A stretch of 64,000 bases of DNA, taken from the NCBI GenBank assembly GCA_028583605.1, contig CM053329.1, forward strand, positions 4,774,001 through 4,838,000, given 5' to 3'. Shown in pieces: positions 49,609 through 59,266 of this stretch. The notes below the pieces were generated by a model that did no database searches, was not told the DNA's origin, and worked only from the letters and a program-made list of their open reading frames with translations. Every line of letters starts with the position of its first letter. The first letter of the stretch is position 1. The position numbers and the translations under genes were made by a program. The DNA comes from Dastarcus helophoroides (Eukaryota > Arthropoda > Insecta > Coleoptera > Bothrideridae).

Positions 49609-50663
49609 CAGGGATCTCGAAAACGGTATGTGGTACATCATCGGGTAAATAAGGGCAAATTTACATAATTTGGCGACCACAAATATGCCGTCCAAAAATG
49701 AAAAATATCTCTTGCTACTGCTGAGAATTTTGAAAACAAGTAAAATTTTGAATTTTTGTTTTAATTTTTTCTTAGCCTAATTTGAAAATAATCTTAAACC
49801 CAAAACACTTTTTCGTTGCTTTTGTTTATCCTTCACAAGATAGCCTAAATAGTTTATTTTTATTAAACGTTTCGTCTTTTTGCTACCATCATCAAGTAAA
49901 TTTTATTTCATCTTTGTGTATCTTTTAAATCTTTGACTTAACTTGTGTCTCATTTATGTGACTAAACGTACCGTAACTTTCAACTATCATAAAAAAACCT
50001 TTTTCTAAGATTAACATATTTTATATTTTTGAATAATAGTTAACCAGAATGTAAAAAAAACACGACAAACGAATTGGGACGGTTGCTTTGTCCCCAATTA
50101 TTAGTCATAATTTTTGATGGTTGTGATTATGTCTGCTGTTCTTTGTTAAAATTTATTTATTGTGCTTCTTGTGTTCAAACTAATTAATTAAATGCCTATA
50201 ATTTCATGGTTATTATTAATTACTAATTAATTACGAAAAAATAATATAGTAACGTTGATTTGAATTAAGTGCTTCTTCCTCGATGACGGTTTGAAGGTAG
50301 AAAACGTTTAGCCCCATACATCAATGAACTCGGAGTTTCAAAAGCCACACAAAAATGCAATAGAAATTTAAAATAACGTACTTGATGACGGTAGCAAAAA
50401 GCTAACGTCCAATAGAAAAAATTTATGCTATCTTGTAAGGAATAAACAACGAAAAAAAGCCATCAAAAAAAGGTTCTTAGTTTTTAGATTTTCTTCAAAT
50501 AACGCCAAGAAATAATAGAATCGAAAATCCAAAAATCTACCATTTTTTAAAAATCTCAAGCGAGATACTTTCTATTTCTCAACGGAATGTTCCCGATCGA
50601 CAAATTGTGTAATTTTGCCCTTATTAACCGATGCTGCATCTCTTACCGTTTTCGAAATCCCTG
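49609..50663. mobile_element. TA-flanked foldback element 3
   Basis: The ends CAGGGATCTCGAAAACGGTA (49609) and TACCGTTTTCGAAATCCCTG (to 50663) are inverted repeats with TA on both sides (49607-49608; 50664-50665). The arms reach about 380 bp (49609-49990 against 50283-50663). Paired blocks include AATAAGGGCAAA/TTTGCCCTTATT-like, ACAAGATAGC/GCTATCTTGT and TTTTTGCTACCATCATCAAG/CTTGATGACGGTAGCAAAAA. The GATGATGGTAGCAAAAAGACGAAACGTT stretch on the minus strand of the left arm resembles a decayed hammerhead. No coding frame. Confidence 0.9.
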
Positions 50664-50665
50664 TA

Positions 50666-51498
50666 GTGATATTTTCAAAATAATTAAAGGCATATGGGAA
50701 AAGTAATATTTTATGAAAAAAGTAATACCAAAGTAAGTGTAAAAATAAAATAAATTTGTCTTTTTAAAAGTAATAAATGAAATATTGTTATCTCTTCAAG
50801 CATTACAGGGAGTTTATTAAATCAATTGTATTCTACATTCCCTAATTTTAGCCCTTACTCTCACTTTTAATGCTAAGTTGTAATAAACAGAGCAAACTAT
50901 ATGTTAAAGTCTGACAAGTTGTTGAGATAAACGACCGGATATTGTAAAAGTATAATGAATCTAGAGTTCTGGAGGAACCGCATAGGTGAGTCAAGTTCGG
51001 CATAGGTAGGCGACTCGCAACCCTCTGTTCTACCTGCCGTTCGTTCTAAGATACATATCAACCCCGTTTAGAATGAACCGTCACATAGGTCTATTGTGAA
51101 AATATAGCAACCGTCTAACAGCAAGAGAGAATTTCCTTTATAATTTAAAATCTTTTGTGAGAGTTTCAATGGTTCTGAATTTTATGAAACTGGATCCAGA
51201 GAGTCGGATTATATTAACAAATGGGCCATTATATTGCAAAATTAACAAAAGGATGCGTCAGGGTTTAATGAGGAGAGAAATTATTTTTAGGAGAAATTGC
51301 TCGTTATTGTGGAAAAAAATGCAACTTGCTGTCCACAACAAAATAAAGACGATACAAAGGTGCAAAATAAATAACTGTATACAGCCTAATAATAACATAA
51401 AGAATGGCAAATAGCATCCCTGTCTGAATCTTAAATTATGGGACGCTGTTTCCAGGTATATCTTAGTTGACTTGGAAGACAATAAACGAAAATCGTAA
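50666..51498. other. No supported gene
   Basis: The plus frame of 85 codons at 51157-51414 and its minus shadow at 51258-51512 have no recognised motifs. The rest is AT-rich. Confidence 0.4.
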
Positions 51499-51502
51499 AT
51501 AT

Positions 51503-51846
51503 TGTAACGCAATGTAAATAGTTAGAATAGAATTGTAGATAGGTTCTGATACGGGGAAAGCGGCCGCGATAACGAAACAAACGGCAGATAAGCGTTCCGG
51601 AAATTTCGGCAAACGATAAGCCTTATCTGCCGAAAATTCTAGAAGCCGTGGGCCAAAACTATAAAAAGGCGGTCAGCTTTCCCTCGAGTCAGTCAGTCAG
51701 TCAGTTAGAGTCAGTGTAATTAGTGAGTTAGTAGAAATCGATAATAAATGAGTTAATTGTCAATTGTGGTGATCCAAGTTGAGTTCAGTAATAAAGTGGG
51801 TCTTATTCGATAAGTGTAATCAATTCGAACCGATAAGCCCGTAACA
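51503..51846 (+). mobile_element. Solo LTR of an LTR retrotransposon
   Basis: The 344-bp block starts TGTAACGC and ends CCCGTAACA (TG...CA). It is flanked by ATAT on both sides (51499-51502; 51847-51850), a 4-bp target duplication as in many Ty3/gypsy elements. It has a TATA box at 51660-51667 and a TCAGTCAGTCAGTCAG stretch (from 51686) that could hold the transcription start. AATAAA signals lie at 51743-51748 and 51790-51795. A hairpin pairs CGGCAGATAAG (51582-51592) with CTTATCTGCCG (51622-51632). No internal retroviral-type coding region adjoins, so it arose by recombination between two LTRs. Orientation follows the TATA and polyadenylation signals. Confidence 0.85.
51660..51667 (+). promoter_or_regulatory. 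TATA box of the solo LTR
   Basis: TATAAAAA lies about 25 bp before the TCAGTCAG run that resembles an initiator, the usual spacing for RNA polymerase II. Confidence 0.6.
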
Positions 51847-51878
51847 ATATACTCAATACTTCGCTAATTCGGTATGTA

Positions 51879-52598
51879 CAGTGAGACCCCGTTTAACGTT
51901 GCTCCGTTTAGCGCTGTTTCGGTTTAACGCTTTTTTGTTGGAATAGCGGGATTCCCTCAAAAATTGCACGCATCGAAATTGCACAACATACATTATATAT
52001 TTTTTTTTTTTGGATGAGGCAACGAAAAAATGTTTGAAAGGAGTGTGGAAAAACATTTGGTTGATGTAAACGAGGAGGATGACAGTATAAAATCTGTTGA
52101 TGATATGAATAAAATAGTCGAATTAGCGAAACATACAGGTATAGGAATGGGGAAGATTTCAAAAAAAGTTTAATGATGATCTCAAGACAATATTGGATCA
52201 AGAAGAACACGAAAATATTGAAAATATTGATTCTGAAAAAGATCAAAAAATAAGCTGTCAAGGTCATTTCCAAAAACCAGTTTAACTATAAAAATTATGA
52301 ACCAATTTATTGAAAATGAGGAAGATTTCTATAGGAGTTCAAAGGCAAGATGGAATGCCAACTTCTTATAGGATGCAAAAGAAAAATACAAATGATATTG
52401 GGCACCTTCTTGATAAAAAAGCCAAAAATTGGAAATGCAGAAGAATTTAAATGATCTAAACATAAATGGTGACTTACTTTTTACACCCGTTTTCCCTAAC
52501 TCCATTATTTACGTGAAAAGATAACCTCGTTTAACGCTATTTCGTACAACGCTCTACTTGGTTGGAACATAACCCCCGCGATAAGCGGGGTATTACTG
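51879..52598 (+). mobile_element. Pogo-like element relic
   Basis: The ends CAGTGAGACCCCGTTTAACG (51879) and, on the complement from 52598, CAGTAATACCCCGCTTATCG are inverted repeats. TA lies on both sides (51877-51878; 52599-52600). Subterminal direct or inverted repeats of GTTTAACGCT occur at both ends (51889-51935; 52530-52555). This is the standard layout of pogo/Tigger elements. At 720 bp it is internally deleted, with only a C-terminal piece of transposase left. Confidence 0.85.
52031..52460 (+). pseudogene. C-terminal fragment of a pogo-like transposase
   Basis: The plus frame from 52031 reads MFERSVEKHLVDVNEED, then DDMNKIVELAKHTGIGMG. IVELAKHTG followed by an acidic stretch is the C-terminal tail found after the DDE domain in pogo/Tigger transposases. 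A frameshift follows, and the adjacent frame continues with DDLKTILDQEEHENIENID, also acidic. The catalytic domain is absent. The 121-codon minus frame over the same DNA (51908-52273) is a shadow. Confidence 0.6.
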
Positions 52599-52600
52599 TA

Positions 52601-55138
52601 TTTCATCTCAATGTAAAACTGTTGACGCACGCAATGTACATTAGCTAAAAATAGAACTCTCAATTATAATAAAATGCTTTCTTTCTTCCATAACCAAATA
52701 TAACTTACTACTAATCGAAAAAAATGAAACACCCGGTATTGTATATCAAGGTAATTCCAGTGCATTTATCACATCTATATTGAAGAAACCAATTTCATGT
52801 CAAAATAAGATGTCAATATTTCAAAAGTGTCCGCAGTTATAAGCATCTGTAACATATAACCTTTTTCAAAATAAACCCTCTCTAACGGGTTTAAATAATC
52901 CAATACGACATTACGTCAATTTGATAAACATCGATGCGACTTTCTGATAATATACTACGTGTTCTATTAAAAAAAAACATAAGTTTGGTATAATGAAAGA
53001 AAATTTAAAACGTCCTGGTACATTTGTTGTATTAACAAAATGAAAATTTAAAATTTAGTTTTAGTGGGAAACCATTTTTCTTCCTCAATGGAATGTATAA
53101 ACTTAGAATTATCGACAAAGTTGATAGAAAAAAATTGAGTTTAAACACGAAGTTTAACAAAAAAATAAAAATTTCGTGAGATCGAAATATCGAAAAATAA
53201 AAAATATCAAAATGTCTAAATTTTACCGTCGAAATTTTAAAGAAGATAACTAGCAAAAACGGAAAGCATTTTGGAAACACGGTGAGTAAGGCCCTCACCA
53301 CCCCGAAATACAACTCAATATACAAATTCACAAGTATTGCATATAACCAAACAGTATGCTTGAGGCACAACCGGATAGAGCAAAACCGTATGCTATCCGG
53401 TTGGGCTACGTCATATTTTGATGACATTTTGTTGCATATTCTTTAAAATTTTAAAATGCCTTCCACATACTAGAGAAAATTCATTATGATGGGATGATGG
53501 GATTCATATGGATGGAATACGGAAACTAACCTCAAAACAATAGAAGTAGTAGAGGTAAAATAAATAGGCTTCAAGAAAGCTGGCTAGAGCCAAAACTGTA
53601 TTTGAATTTTTCAGAAAAAGGGCACAAGAGGGAAGTACCCCTTTGTATCAAAAAAATCTGAATTAATTTTTTTATGACAAATGCAATCTTACTTGAAATT
53701 TTAAACAGTAGCATTACCAGGTTGTGCCCCGGGTGTAGGGGCAAAACCGGATTTCCCCAAATTTCAGAAAATATTTTTTATTTCAAAGGTTTTAAAATAA
53801 AGATTTATTTTTCAGTTGGAATTTGGTCTACAGTTGTAGAAACATGCACCAATATTTATTTTCTCAATAAACACGTTTCTAATTTCTTTTCCAGGGTATT
53901 AAAGTTAAGCATCCGGTTAAGCCTCCCCTTCCCCTAAATCAAGTTTTTCTAAAAATACGATTTTAAATATTGAAATGTCACATCCAAAATGAAATGTTGT
54001 GATTAAAAGTAAAAATTCTTAATTAAAGTTGAAATTTATAGCTAAGATATAAATTTCAATATTTTTTTGGAAGTTTTCACTTAAACGTTGAAATTTTGAG
54101 AAAAAAATCGAATTTTCGGAATTATAATCGAAATATAAAAAAAAACAACTTCATAACGAAAATCGTAGGCATTTTTTATTATGAAGTTAAAATTTTACGA
54201 AAAAATTAAAAATTTCGAATAAAACTGATTGGTTGAATTCAAAAAAAGAATCCTATTTTTTTTTTCAGTTTAAAAATGCTAAAATTTTGTGTAAAACTTG
54301 AAATTTATAAGATAATCGACATTTTAAACTTTCTTTTAAAGTTCAATCGACATTTTAGAAAAATTATAAAAGAAATTCCTAGAAAAATTATTAAATAATG
54401 TCTTCTCAAAATTGGGGCTTATAAGAGATTATCAATTTTTAGTAAAGAATCGAATATTCAAAATTTTCTTCAAATACCGAACTTAAAAGTTAAATTTTTA
54501 AATTAAAAAATTGTAAAATTATTATCACACACTTCAAATGTTTTCGAAATTTTGTCTTAAATCTCGAAAGATCTCTTGTACGAACTTCCAGATTTGTTTA
54601 AAATTTAATTTTTTTTCTCAAAATGCGGACATTTTTTAATAAAATTTAAAACGTTAGATCAAAATTTCTGATAAAAAAGACGAAAGTTTAAATTATTTAA
54701 ATAAAAAAATTAAGAATCAAGTTTAATCTTGAAATGATGAATTCTTTCTCGAGTTTTCGACTTTCGACTTCTAACGAAATTTCAGATTTAAAAGTCGAAA
54801 TTTTGGAACAAATTCGAATGAGTTTAAAGTAGAAATTTCAAGATTTGAGGTAACAATTCAATAATGACCCCGAAATTTTAAGAATGTCTTCATTTGAAAA
54901 TATACTTCTGAATAACTCGAGTAAAATCTGATTTTTTTTTTCAAAATTTCGACTGAGAATTCAAAATGGTCAATTAATGATTTTTTGTTAATTATGAGTA
55001 GTTTTGGTCCTTTAATGCCTTTTTTTAGGCTATTTTACCTTTTAATTGCCTTTTCTAGCTGTTAGTTTTTGCATAATTTAATATTTTGCTCACCTTTTTA
55101 CCTTACCTATTTGATTGTGCCTAAAATCCGATCTCTAC
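52601..55138. other. No gene; low-complexity stretch at the right
   Basis: The 131-codon minus frame (53032-53427) is hydrophobic and AT-driven and is not accepted as a gene. AACCGGATAG (53363) and CTATCCGGTT (53392) form a perfect 10-bp hairpin. From 53940 to 54980 the DNA is a blurred array of AAATTTCGA and GAAATTT words. Confidence 0.5.

Positions 55139-55192
<54 letters not shown>
55139..55192. repeat. TTA microsatellite (about 18 units)
   Basis: Perfect TTA repeats that mark the 3' end (minus-strand sense) of the R4-like element 1. Confidence 0.95.
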
Positions 55193-55195
<3 letters not shown>

Positions 55196-55267
55196 TTTGT
55201 TTCTCAGCCTTTTGCTGGTATTCATTTAACCATCCCAAGTATACTTAAATACTACAGGGGTAGTATC

Positions 55268-56342
55268 TTAGTTTGTGCTTAAAAACTTTCTTAGAATGCG
55301 ACAGGTATTCAATATAACAGCCTTTTGGACATCAATGTATGTGTTCTTTTGTAGTCCTAGTGAATCTAAGCCCTTATGAAGGTTTTTAGGAATAAGTCCA
55401 GTTGACGACACCACTACTGGTATTATTTCTACTCTGTTAGAGTGCCAGATTTGTTCCATTTCTACTGCTAATTCTGCGTACTTGTCTTTTTTCCCGGTAT
55501 TTTTCCATTAAATTGTTGTTGTTTGTAATAGTTACATCGACCAGTTGTTTATTTCTCTTCTTTTTATTCATTACTACGATGTCCGGTCGATTGTTCATTA
55601 CTCTTCTGTCGGTGATAATTGTTCGGTCGTAATAAAGTTTAAAAGATTCGTTTTCAAGTACCGCTTGTGGCTCGTATTTATAGTATGGCGTGTACGTGTT
55701 GAGGAATCCGTATTTAATGGCCAATTTTTGGTGGATGATATTACACACTTGATTATGTCTAAGTAAATAATCAGTATTAGCCAGATGAGAGCAGCCAGAT
55801 GTAATGTGCTGGACTGTTTCAGATTTTTGCTGGCATTTTCTGCATAAGTTGTTGGTATCTTTTTCTTTAATAATAAATTTCTTGTAATTATTGGTGCTTA
55901 TGACCTGGTCCTGTATGGCAATCCTGAATCCCTCAGTTTCAGGTAGTAGTTTGCCATCACTGAGCCATCTGTTTGACGCTTCCTTATCTATGTGAGGCTG
56001 GTTTACGTCGTAATAGTGTCGCCCATGGAGTTCTTTACTTGCCCATTGTTGCAGTTTTTCACTATCGGAGATTACTGTCAAATCACCTCTTTCGTCAGCA
56101 AGATTCAAAGCGGAGCAGTTTTTGTCAGCTAATTTAATTGTGGCATGAAGGTTACTTGTCAAGGATTTACTGCAGAAGAATTCTCTTAATTTATTGATCT
56201 GGCTGTTGTGAAGGTTAAGCATATCGATAAGGGCTCGACCTCCTTGCTTTCTAGGGAGGGTAATTTTGATCGTGGATGACTTTGGGTGATGGTCTTTAAA
56301 TTTAGTCATTAAAATGCGCGTTTGCCTTTCGATGTTTTCCAA
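55268..56342 (-). pseudogene. R4-type LINE C-terminal region with zinc finger and restriction-like endonuclease
   Basis: The open frame from 56342 holds LPRKQGGRALIDM, SKELHGRHYYDV, and LLPETEGFRIAIQDQVIST. It then has the zinc finger CRKCQQKSETVQHITSGC (C-x2-C, H-x4-C) and the endonuclease core NNRPDIVVMNKKK...LVDVTI, where PD and D are the metal-binding residues of restriction-like nucleases. After MEKYREK a frameshift at about 55465 moves the reading to MEQIWHSNRVEIIPVVVSST, ending at CRILRKFLSTN and a stop at 55268-55270. Apart from that shift the domain looks intact. It would cut the target DNA. Confidence 0.9.
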
Positions 56343-58019
56343 ATCAGTTTTCGTCCACTTGATAATTCCAAAAGAATATGTAAGAACTGGGATGGCGTAT
56401 GTGTTAATTCCTGTGATCAGGTTTACTGAGTTTTGTTGACTTTTAAGTCGCAGCTGAACTCGCTGGAAAAATCCTTTCCTTTGCCTGTTTCTGTTCTAAT
56501 AAGCGCGCTTGCTGAAATCCCAGATATTTGTACGTTTCACCATGTTCCATCGCCTTTATAATTTCCCTATTGGAGAGTACAGCATCGCCGTTTATTAAAT
56601 GACCTTTTTCAGTATTTATTTATATGAATGTATGTGGAGAATTCATGAGTGATATTAATAAGGCTGCGTATTTCTTTCTCATTTCCTGCGTAGAGTTTAA
56701 TGTCATCCATGTAGAGGAGGTGTGATATCGTATGGCTAGCTTGCCTGCCTCCTTTTAACTTGTATCCATATTTAGTACTGTTTAGCATTGTGGACAGCGG
56801 GTTGACTGCCAGGCAAAACTACAACGGACTTAAGGAATCTCCTTGGAATATGCCTCTTCGTATGCAGATCTCATCCGTACTGATTATCTCGTTGTCAGTA
56901 TATATATTTAAGTTTGTTCGCCAATGTCGCATGACATTCTCCAGAAATGCTATTATTGTAGGGTAAATATTGTATATTTGTAATACAAGTACAAGCCAGA
57001 AATGAGAGACGTTGTCAAAGACTTTCTTATAATCTATAAAGGCGGTATTCAAATTACGTTTTTCCCTTTGCACTTGTTTAAGTATAACCGAATATATGAC
57101 CAACTGTTCTTTATATCCTTGGTGATTTTTCCTGCATCCTTTTTGTTCTTCTGTCAGCAGGTTATGTTCAGTCACATGTTTATAGATGCAATTAGTAATA
57201 CAGGGTGGTAATACTGTGCATAAAGTCGGCAAACATGTGATGGGCCTGTATTTTGCTGGATCGTATGCTTGTTGGCCTTTTGGTAACATGAACGTAGATC
57301 CTAATGTGAGAAAAGTTGGGGTTTCTTCAGGATGGTTAATAACATATGTAAATTGTTCTGCCAGGTTGACATGCAGACTGTTAAATTTTTTATACCAGAA
57401 GTTCTGTATCTTGTCAACTCCAGGCGCTTTCCAGTTGCTTGTAGGTTTCATCGCGGTATTCACTTCATCTTCACTAATTGCCTCGAAGTTCATTTGTGGG
57501 GTATAAATTTCTCTCTGTTCTGTTCTTATCCAGTGAGCATTTCTTTTGTGTTCTTTAGGAACTGTCCAGTACTCGGTAAGTTGTTGTTTGTTGGGCTTTG
57601 GTTGAGCATCTGTTACCGTGGTACCATTAAGCTGCCTATAAAATAGTTTTTGATTGCTGTTAAATAGGTGGCTTTCCTGTTTTCTTTTTGCACACTTTAT
57701 GTATCGAGTAAGCCTATTGGTTTTGGCCTTTAGGTTTTGTTTAAGTACATCCATGCAGTCGTCCAGTTGCTGTTGATGGTTTGAATGATTTTCTAGAGTC
57801 CTGATTTTTTTGAAAAGTTTTTTCACTCGTGATTTTAACCGCTTTGATGGCGATTTAGTTTTTTTGTATGCTGTTAGCTGCCCCAATTCTTTTCTAATAT
57901 TGTTAATAGTTTTTTCAATTCTTTGTTGCCAAAACAATTTTTTAATTATCAGCAAAGATGTTACGCCTTTTTTTTGTTTATGAATACGGAGTACAGCGAC
58001 GGCTCCACAATATATCAGA
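56343..58019 (-). pseudogene. R4-type LINE reverse transcriptase, nearly complete
   Basis: From 58019 down the frame runs through CGAVAVLRI, a basic coiled linker (KSPSKRLKSRVKKLFKKI) and SNWKAPGVDKIQNFWYKKF. Then come KYRPITCLPTLC, LLTEEQKGCRKNHQG, NTAFIDYKKVFDNV (motif A with its aspartate) and IRRGIFQGDSLSPL. A TAG at 56819-56821 stops it there. Without the stop it continues FCLAVNPLST and HLLYMDDIKLYAGN, so the catalytic YMDD (56713-56702) is intact. A 4-bp duplication (near 56610) and a small indel (near 56480) shift the frame before ITGINTYAIPVLTYSFGI. These blocks closely follow R4-clade RTs. It would copy element RNA into the nicked target. Confidence 0.9.
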
Positions 58020-58021
58020 GA

Positions 58022-58051
58022 ATATTATTATTATTATTATTATTATTATTT
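58022..58051. repeat. TTA microsatellite between the two R4-like elements
   Basis: About ten ATT/TTA units. It is at once the 5' boundary of element 1 and the 3' boundary of element 2, both read on the minus strand. Confidence 0.95.
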
Positions 58052-59250
58052 TCTTGTTCACAAGATATGTCCTTGGTATAATCTCCCATTCCAGTACCAG
58101 GGTACAGAGGATATGGTAAGTATTTTAGCACACATTTTGTTCATTTATTACTTTTCTTACAGCAGCACATGTTTCTAACAGGACAATTTTCAGCATTTCT
58201 ATATAGATATTAGAGTTTATGCCAAGTTCTTTTAAATTTCTAATAAGTGAATGGGGTATTTCACCCGTAGCGCCAATAATGAGGGACAGTATAATAACTC
58301 TTTCTTGATCCTGCATTTCTTTTATTTCTCTTGACAGTGGTAGGTACTTGTTTATCTTGTCTGTATATTTTCTCTGGATGTTAGTAGACAGCGGTACCGA
58401 AAAGTCCATTAGGTATGTTCTTGTTTGTTTTACTGTGAGTACTAAGTCTGGTCTATTGTTATGTATTGTGAAGTCTGTGATTATATCTCTATTCCAATAT
58501 AGTTTAAATTCATCTTCGTCTATTACTGTATATGGATTGTATTTGTAATAGGGTATTTTTTGATGTTCTCGTTTGAATTGTCTTTGAATTGCTTGGTGTA
58601 CTATTTTTCCTACATTGTTGTGTCTCTGCGTGTAGTCTGGCGCCAGTGTTCGACATCCACTTATGATATGGTCAATGGTTTCATTTTGATTTCCACACAT
58701 TCTGCAGTTGGGGTTTACTGCTGCTTGTTTCATTATATATTTGCGATAGTTTGCTGTGGTGATGACTTGATCTTGAATGGCAGTGGCGAATCCCTCTGTT
58801 TCTGGGAACAGATATCTTTGGTTAACCATTCTAAAGGGGCCTTTTCGTCTATGTGGTCTGCTTTAAGACTCGTTGGGTAGCTACCATGTAGTTCCTTGCT
58901 GAGCCGTCGTTCGATTTTGTTGTTGCATCTGTACATATTGTTTTGTATTGCTTTTTCATGAAAGTATGTTCTTAAGTTGGCAATCTGTTTGTCATGAAGG
59001 ATGGTAATGTCAATTACTCCACGGCCTCCTTGTGTGCGTGGTAGATAGAATCTTTCAATTGAGCTTTTGGGGTCATGAAGCCGGTATTTTGTACTTAATG
59101 TACGTATGCTTCTGTTTAGGTCCTCGAACTCTGTTTTTGTCCATGTATTCCAAAACTGTATGTCAGTATAGTTATTGCGAATGTGTTGATTGCATTCATC
59201 ATATTTTTGGAGTATAGTTTTGCTTTCACTAATAGTTTTAGTCTTGTTTT
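58052..59250 (-). mobile_element. R4/Dong-type LINE, element 2 (short 3' fragment)
   Basis: This minus-strand copy of a second, clearly diverged R4-like LINE has only the region after the RT catalytic core. It is bounded by the 58022-58051 microsatellite and a short TTA run at 59251-59266. It begins within the thumb region (NAINTFAITILTYSFGI) and so is strongly 5'-truncated. It is in the same orientation as element 1. The protein is alike in layout but differs at many residues, so it is a different family and not a duplication. Confidence 0.85.
58125..59215 (-). pseudogene. R4-type LINE C-terminal region, element 2
   Basis: Across two frameshifts the minus strand reads AINTFAITILTYSFGI, TWTKTEFEDLNRSIRTL, LPRTQGGRGVIDITILHD and RRLSKELHGSYPTSLKADHI. 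Then, from 58829, comes a clean frame of 234 codons. That frame has LFPETEGFATAIQDQVIT, the zinc finger CRMCGNQNETIDHIISGC and the nuclease core NNRPDLVLTVKQTRTYLMDF with P-D...D. It ends with SLIIGATGEIPHSLIRNLKE and a stop at 58125-58127. The breaks are near 59120 and 58830. The endonuclease frame itself is undamaged, but nothing would express it. Confidence 0.9.
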
Positions 59251-59266
59251 AATTATTATTATTATA
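59251..59266. repeat. Short TTA microsatellite at the 5' edge of element 2
   Basis: AATTATTATTATTATATT marks the upstream (minus sense) edge of the element. Confidence 0.8.

Larger units (their letters stand above)
55193..58021 (-). mobile_element. R4/Dong-type LINE, element 1 (5'-truncated)
   Basis: A minus-strand non-LTR retrotransposon lies between two TTA microsatellites (55139-55192 and 58022-58051). Domain order is linker, reverse transcriptase, CCHC zinc finger and restriction-like endonuclease. This is the layout of the R4 clade, whose member Dong is known to insert in TAA repeats. The frame can be followed open from the left edge of the 58022 microsatellite, so the copy is 5'-truncated inside its ORF. 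It carries one premature TAG and at least three frameshifts, and so is inactive, but it is well preserved compared with other elements here. Confidence 0.85.

Noticed and set aside
51157..51414. 85-codon plus frame beside the solo LTR
   Set aside because: No motif, a competing frame on the other strand, and no relation to LTR-retrotransposon proteins that I can see.
51908..52273. 121-codon minus-strand open frame
   Set aside because: It runs antisense through the pogo-like element, and the plus strand carries the recognisable transposase tail.
53032..53427. 131-codon minus-strand open frame
   Set aside because: Phenylalanine- and isoleucine-rich with no domain. It lies in low-complexity AT-rich DNA, has no splice or promoter context and looks like a compositional product.
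57002..57646. Plus-strand open frames of 69-106 codons
   Set aside because: Antisense shadows of the R4-like reverse transcriptase on the minus strand.
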